From assembly GCF_003260975.1 (NCBI RefSeq), contig NZ_CP030041.1, positions 2,775,001 through 2,839,000 of the forward strand: a stretch of DNA of 64,000 nucleotides, given 5' to 3'. Origin of the DNA: Echinicola strongylocentroti. GTDB taxonomy: Bacteria > Bacteroidota > Bacteroidia > Cytophagales > Cyclobacteriaceae. Positions 61,591 through 64,000 of this stretch are shown here, piece by piece. The notes under the pieces were generated by a model. The model was not told where the DNA came from, did no database searches, and was given only the letters and a program-made list of their open reading frames with translations. The translations under genes were made by a program, and so were the position numbers. Within the stretch, counting starts at the first letter, position 1. The number at the start of each line of letters is the position of its first letter.

Positions 61591-61641
61591 AGGGATTTCA
61601 AATCCCCATTATCTCGGTTCTGGATTACAAATCCCAAACAG
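61591..61641 (+). repeat. ATTACAAAT palindromic pair, complete unit
   Basis: AGGGATTTCAAATCCCC, linker ATTATCTCGG, then TTCTGGATTACAAATCCCAA and CAG. Same order and spacing as 22993 and 24950. Confidence 0.72.
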
Positions 61642-61794
61642 CAAGGTTTCGAATCGGTAGAAAGTTTGAACAGCTGTTTGGAGATCTAGGTATCTTCTGC
61701 CATGGATGACAAGGCTGTCTGACCGCCCTTAGACGTAAGGCTAAAGCATGTAAGCTGCGAAAATCTATATGCTTGTTTGGGCATGAGACCAACT

Positions 61795-61820
61795 GGTACC
61801 GAGGCACAGTCCTCGGTACC
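61795..61820. repeat. 10-bp perfect hairpin near the tag stop
   Basis: GGTACCGAGG (61795-61804), loop CACAGT, CCTCGGTACC (61811-61820). It is about 50 bp past the tag stop on the minus strand but lacks a T-run, so a termination role is possible but not shown. Confidence 0.5.
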
Positions 61821-61871
61821 GTTATTCTTCTTACCCGGTTTCTGCATCCACGTACCCCCATTTGGCCCCTC

Positions 61872-62474
61872 TTACCTTACCATCCGCTTCACCTCTTGGT
61901 GGCGAAAGCACTGCATCAGGTGGTCGTTGACAAGCCCGGTGGCCTGCATGTGCGCATAAATGGTCGTGCTGCCAAGGAATTTGAACCCTCTTTTTTTGAG
62001 GTCTTTGGCCAATTTGTCCGACTCTGGGATGGTGGCTTTGGCATCTGCCATATTTTTCAGGTGGCCATCTATGGGTTTGCCATTTACAAAATCCCAAATG
62101 TAGCTAGTAAAGCTTCCCACTTCGGCTTGTACTTCCATAAAGCGTTTGGCGTTATTGATAGCAGCAGCGATTTTTAGCCTGTTGCGGACGATTCCGGCAT
62201 CTTGGAGCAGCTCTTCCACCATGCTGTCCGGAAAATCTGCCACCTGCTTATAGTCGAAGTCTGCAAAAGCCTTTCGATAGCCTTCTCTCTTCTTCAGTAT
62301 AGTAGCCCAGCTCAGCCCGGCCTGGGCACTTTCCAGCACCAAAAACTCAAAATGGATCCGGTCGCTATAGACAGGCACACCCCATTCTTCATCATGATAT
62401 TTGATATAATCTTCAAATCCCAGACACCATGGACATCGAAATTTTTCGCTTTGATTGATTTGAAAACTGGCCAT
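61872..62474 (-). CDS. tag: DNA-3-methyladenine glycosylase I
   Basis: Base-excision repair enzyme removing 3-methyladenine, 200 residues. Seen: RCPWCLGFEDYIKYHDEEWGVP (zinc Cys and His), LESAQAGLSWATILKKREGYRK (catalytic Glu in the LESAQAGLSW helix), and GSTTIYAHMQATGLVNDHLMQCF supplying the second zinc His and Cys. All key residues are intact. ATG 62474 gives the normal length. Confidence 0.95.
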   Translation of the reverse strand: MASFQINQSEKFRCPWCLGFEDYIKYHDEEWGVPVYSDRIHFEFLVLESAQAGLSWATILKKREGYRKAFADFDYKQVADFPDSMVEELLQDAGIVRNRLKIAAAINNAKRFMEVQAEVGSFTSYIWDFVNGKPIDGHLKNMADAKATIPESDKLAKDLKKRGFKFLGSTTIYAHMQATGLVNDHLMQCFRHQEVKRMVR

Positions 62475-62651
62475 ATAAAAATTGGATTATTGACTGGAAA
62501 ATAGAAACACCTGAAAAGCCCAATGGCTAAATTTATCAAGTCTTTCTGACTAAAATTACACAATGTTATGGCCTTTTTATAGTCTATTGACCAATAAAAT
62601 CTCAAATTGAGATACTATTTTCACTTTAGCCTAAATTAGGTACTAGGCTAC

Positions 62652-62682
62652 TTTCAGGAATAGGATTTACCAGATATATTTG
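62652..62682 (+). promoter_or_regulatory. Promoter of the right-edge sulfatase
   Basis: TTTC (62652-62655), exactly 19 bp, then TATATTTG (62675-62682), a good TTTG-N19-TAnnTTTG match. The transcript would start near 62688, with about 20 nt of leader before ATG 62707. Confidence 0.6.
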
Positions 62683-62706
62683 GACAGTTCACCTAAATTG
62701 AAATCT

Positions 62707-64000
62707 ATGAAAAATAGCGGTTTAGTTCGTTTTTTTGTTATTGGGCTCATCATATTGTGTAATTTTTCCTGTGAGAAAAAATCAGTACCACCACCAAATA
62801 TCCTTTTTATTGCGGTGGATGACCTACGGCCTGAACTTGGCTGTTACGGGAAACAATATGTCCATTCCCCAAACTTAGATAAGCTCGCTGGCGAAAGCTC
62901 CCTATTTGAAAATCACTACGTCACCGTGCCCACCTGTGGTGCTTCCCGTTACAACCTCCTTACAGGCCAACTCCCCAAAAGTCCAGGTGACCTAAGCAAT
63001 CAAGCAGCAGCCAACAGAATAGCCAAGAAAAACGGGGAGCAAAGCCCCACCACCTTCTTAGAGCAAATACGGAAAAACGGCTATTACACCGTAGGAATCG
63101 GAAAAATCTCCCATCATCCCGATGGCTATGTCTATGGCTACCGAGAGCCTAAAAGTGACCTTATCGAACTGCCTGGCAGCTGGGACGAAATGCTCCTAGA
63201 TGCAGGCAAATGGGGTACCGGGCACAATGCTTTTTTCGGCTATGCAGATGGCACTAATCGAAACGATAGGGAGAAGCGGGTGAAGCCTTATGAAGCTGCT
63301 GATGTGCAGGACGAAGGATACCCGGATGGGCTTACGACAAACTTGGCCATCAAAAAGCTGAAACAGCTCAAAGAAAAGGGAAAGCCATTTTTTCTAGGAG
63401 TGGGTTTTTTCAAACCGCACTTGCCCTTCACTGCTCCCAAAAAATATTGGGACTTATATGATGAAGAGGATATTCCGCTGGCACCATTCGCAGAAATCCC
63501 TGAAAACAGCTCAAAGGCAAGCCTCCAGAACAGCGGAGAGCTAAACCAATACAAGCTAGGAGAAGAAAAACCCGATCTGGACAGTGCCGCCTCTGATGCT
63601 TATGCCAGAAAACTCCGTCATGGCTATTTGGCCGCAGTAAGTTATATCGATGCGCAAGTAGGAAAGTTATTGGATGAGCTGGAGGATCAGGGCTTGGCAG
63701 AAAACACCATTGTGGTGGTGTGGGGAGACCACGGCTGGCACTTGGGAGACCAAAAAACATGGGGCAAACACACCGTCTTTGACAATGCCCTGCAGAGCGT
63801 ACTGATGATCAAGCGCCCAGGAGAAGGTGGCCAGCGCATATCGCAGGTCGTGAGCACCACAGACATCTATCCGACCATCATGAAGCTGGCAAATGTATCA
63901 TCACACGTGCCGCTAGATGGGGAAAGTATGGTAGCACTAATGGACAATCCTGCAACAACGAACTGGAGAAATACCGCTTACAGCTACTTCAACAGGGGAA
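62707..64000 (+). CDS. Sulfatase, family S1 (C-terminus beyond the right edge)
   Basis: 431 codons to the window edge, all open. N-terminal hydrophobic, lipoprotein-like leader (FVIGLIILCNFSC). Metal Asp pair in NILFIAVDDLRPELGCYG. The formylglycine motif is VPTCGASRYNLLTGQ, Cys 77, a C-x-A-x-R core rather than the common C-x-P-x-R of the sulfatase at 49.4 kb. VGIGKISHHPDGY, GFFKPHLPFTAPKKYW and VVWGDHGWHLGDQKTWGKH match iduronate-2-sulfatase-like S1 enzymes. Substrate open. Its own promoter lies at 62652-62682. Confidence 0.9.
   Translation, partial: MKNSGLVRFFVIGLIILCNFSCEKKSVPPPNILFIAVDDLRPELGCYGKQYVHSPNLDKLAGESSLFENHYVTVPTCGASRYNLLTGQLPKSPGDLSNQAAANRIAKKNGEQSPTTFLEQIRKNGYYTVGIGKISHHPDGYVYGYREPKSDLIELPGSWDEMLLDAGKWGTGHNAFFGYADGTNRNDREKRVKPYEAADVQDEGYPDGLTTNLAIKKLKQLKEKGKPFFLGVGFFKPHLPFTAPKKYWDLYDEEDIPLAPFAEIPENSSKASLQNSGELNQYKLGEEKPDLDSAASDAYARKLRHGYLAAVSYIDAQVGKLLDELEDQGLAENTIVVVWGDHGWHLGDQKTWGKHTVFDNALQSVLMIKRPGEGGQRISQVVSTTDIYPTIMKLANVSSHVPLDGESMVALMDNPATTNWRNTAYSYFNRG

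Larger units (their letters stand above)
61561..61871. other. Intergenic space with repeat and hairpin
   Basis: 311 bp between DUF805 and tag (convergent). It holds an ATTACAAAT palindromic pair (61591-61641) and a 10-bp perfect hairpin (61795-61820). The rest is unassigned. Confidence 0.55.

Overview
The window looks like a chromosomal segment of a Bacteroidota bacterium, most likely Cytophagales/Cyclobacteriaceae (Echinicola-like). The grounds are a PF14905-type TonB receptor, a Rho with a very long charged insert, a secreted protein with a type IX secretion-like C-terminus, a YtxJ-type bacillithiol protein, Bacteroidota-style -7 boxes (TAnnTTTG) and many SusC/SusD-era polysaccharide enzymes. 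The genus is inference, not a database result.

Region 1 (1-32.3 kb): eighteen genes, all on the minus strand, form a pectin utilisation locus. In transcription order they are PL1 pectate lyase, DUF3826, a beta-helix/DUF6298 giant, GH140-like, GH28, GH43, a BNR beta-propeller, GH78, a metabolic block (DHDPS/NAL-type aldolase, sodium:solute symporter, iron-type alcohol dehydrogenase, PdxA-like dehydrogenase, DUF1537 acid-sugar kinase), an STN-domain esterase, GH95, GH105, an MGH1-like six-hairpin glycosidase, and a second GH78 that leaves the window. The set recalls the rhamnogalacturonan-II locus of Bacteroides thetaiotaomicron (PL1, GH28, GH95, GH140, paired GH78, GH43, esterase) more than a plain homogalacturonan locus. 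No SusC/SusD pair or regulator lies inside the window. Periplasmic and surface enzymes would take the glycan apart, and the symporter, aldolase, dehydrogenases and kinase would import and burn an unusual sugar acid.

Region 2 (32.3-43.2 kb): a YtxJ-like protein, a TonB-dependent receptor, a CBM9-like secreted protein, dGTPase, and a GH43 with discoidin and FN3 domains. They are separated by long non-coding spaces filled with repeats. These include three copies of a ~170 bp terminal-inverted-repeat element and a ~0.8 kb segment bounded by a perfect 20 bp inverted repeat.

Region 3 (43-64 kb): mostly housekeeping and envelope genes. They are feoA-feoB plus a Cys-rich partner under a probable iron-responsive operator, a UPF0104 membrane protein with a GT2 glycosyltransferase, a GT39/ArnT-like transferase, two sulfatases (one cut by the right edge), CcmB, SerS, Rho, a large secreted protein, a methyltransferase, DUF4328 and DUF805 membrane proteins, and 3-methyladenine DNA glycosylase I.

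A strong feature of the whole window is its intergenic repeat load. At least five families of short palindromic repeats recur between genes, and some run into the apparent N-termini of open reading frames, making start sites uncertain. I saw no tRNA, rRNA, CRISPR array, integrase or intact insertion sequence.
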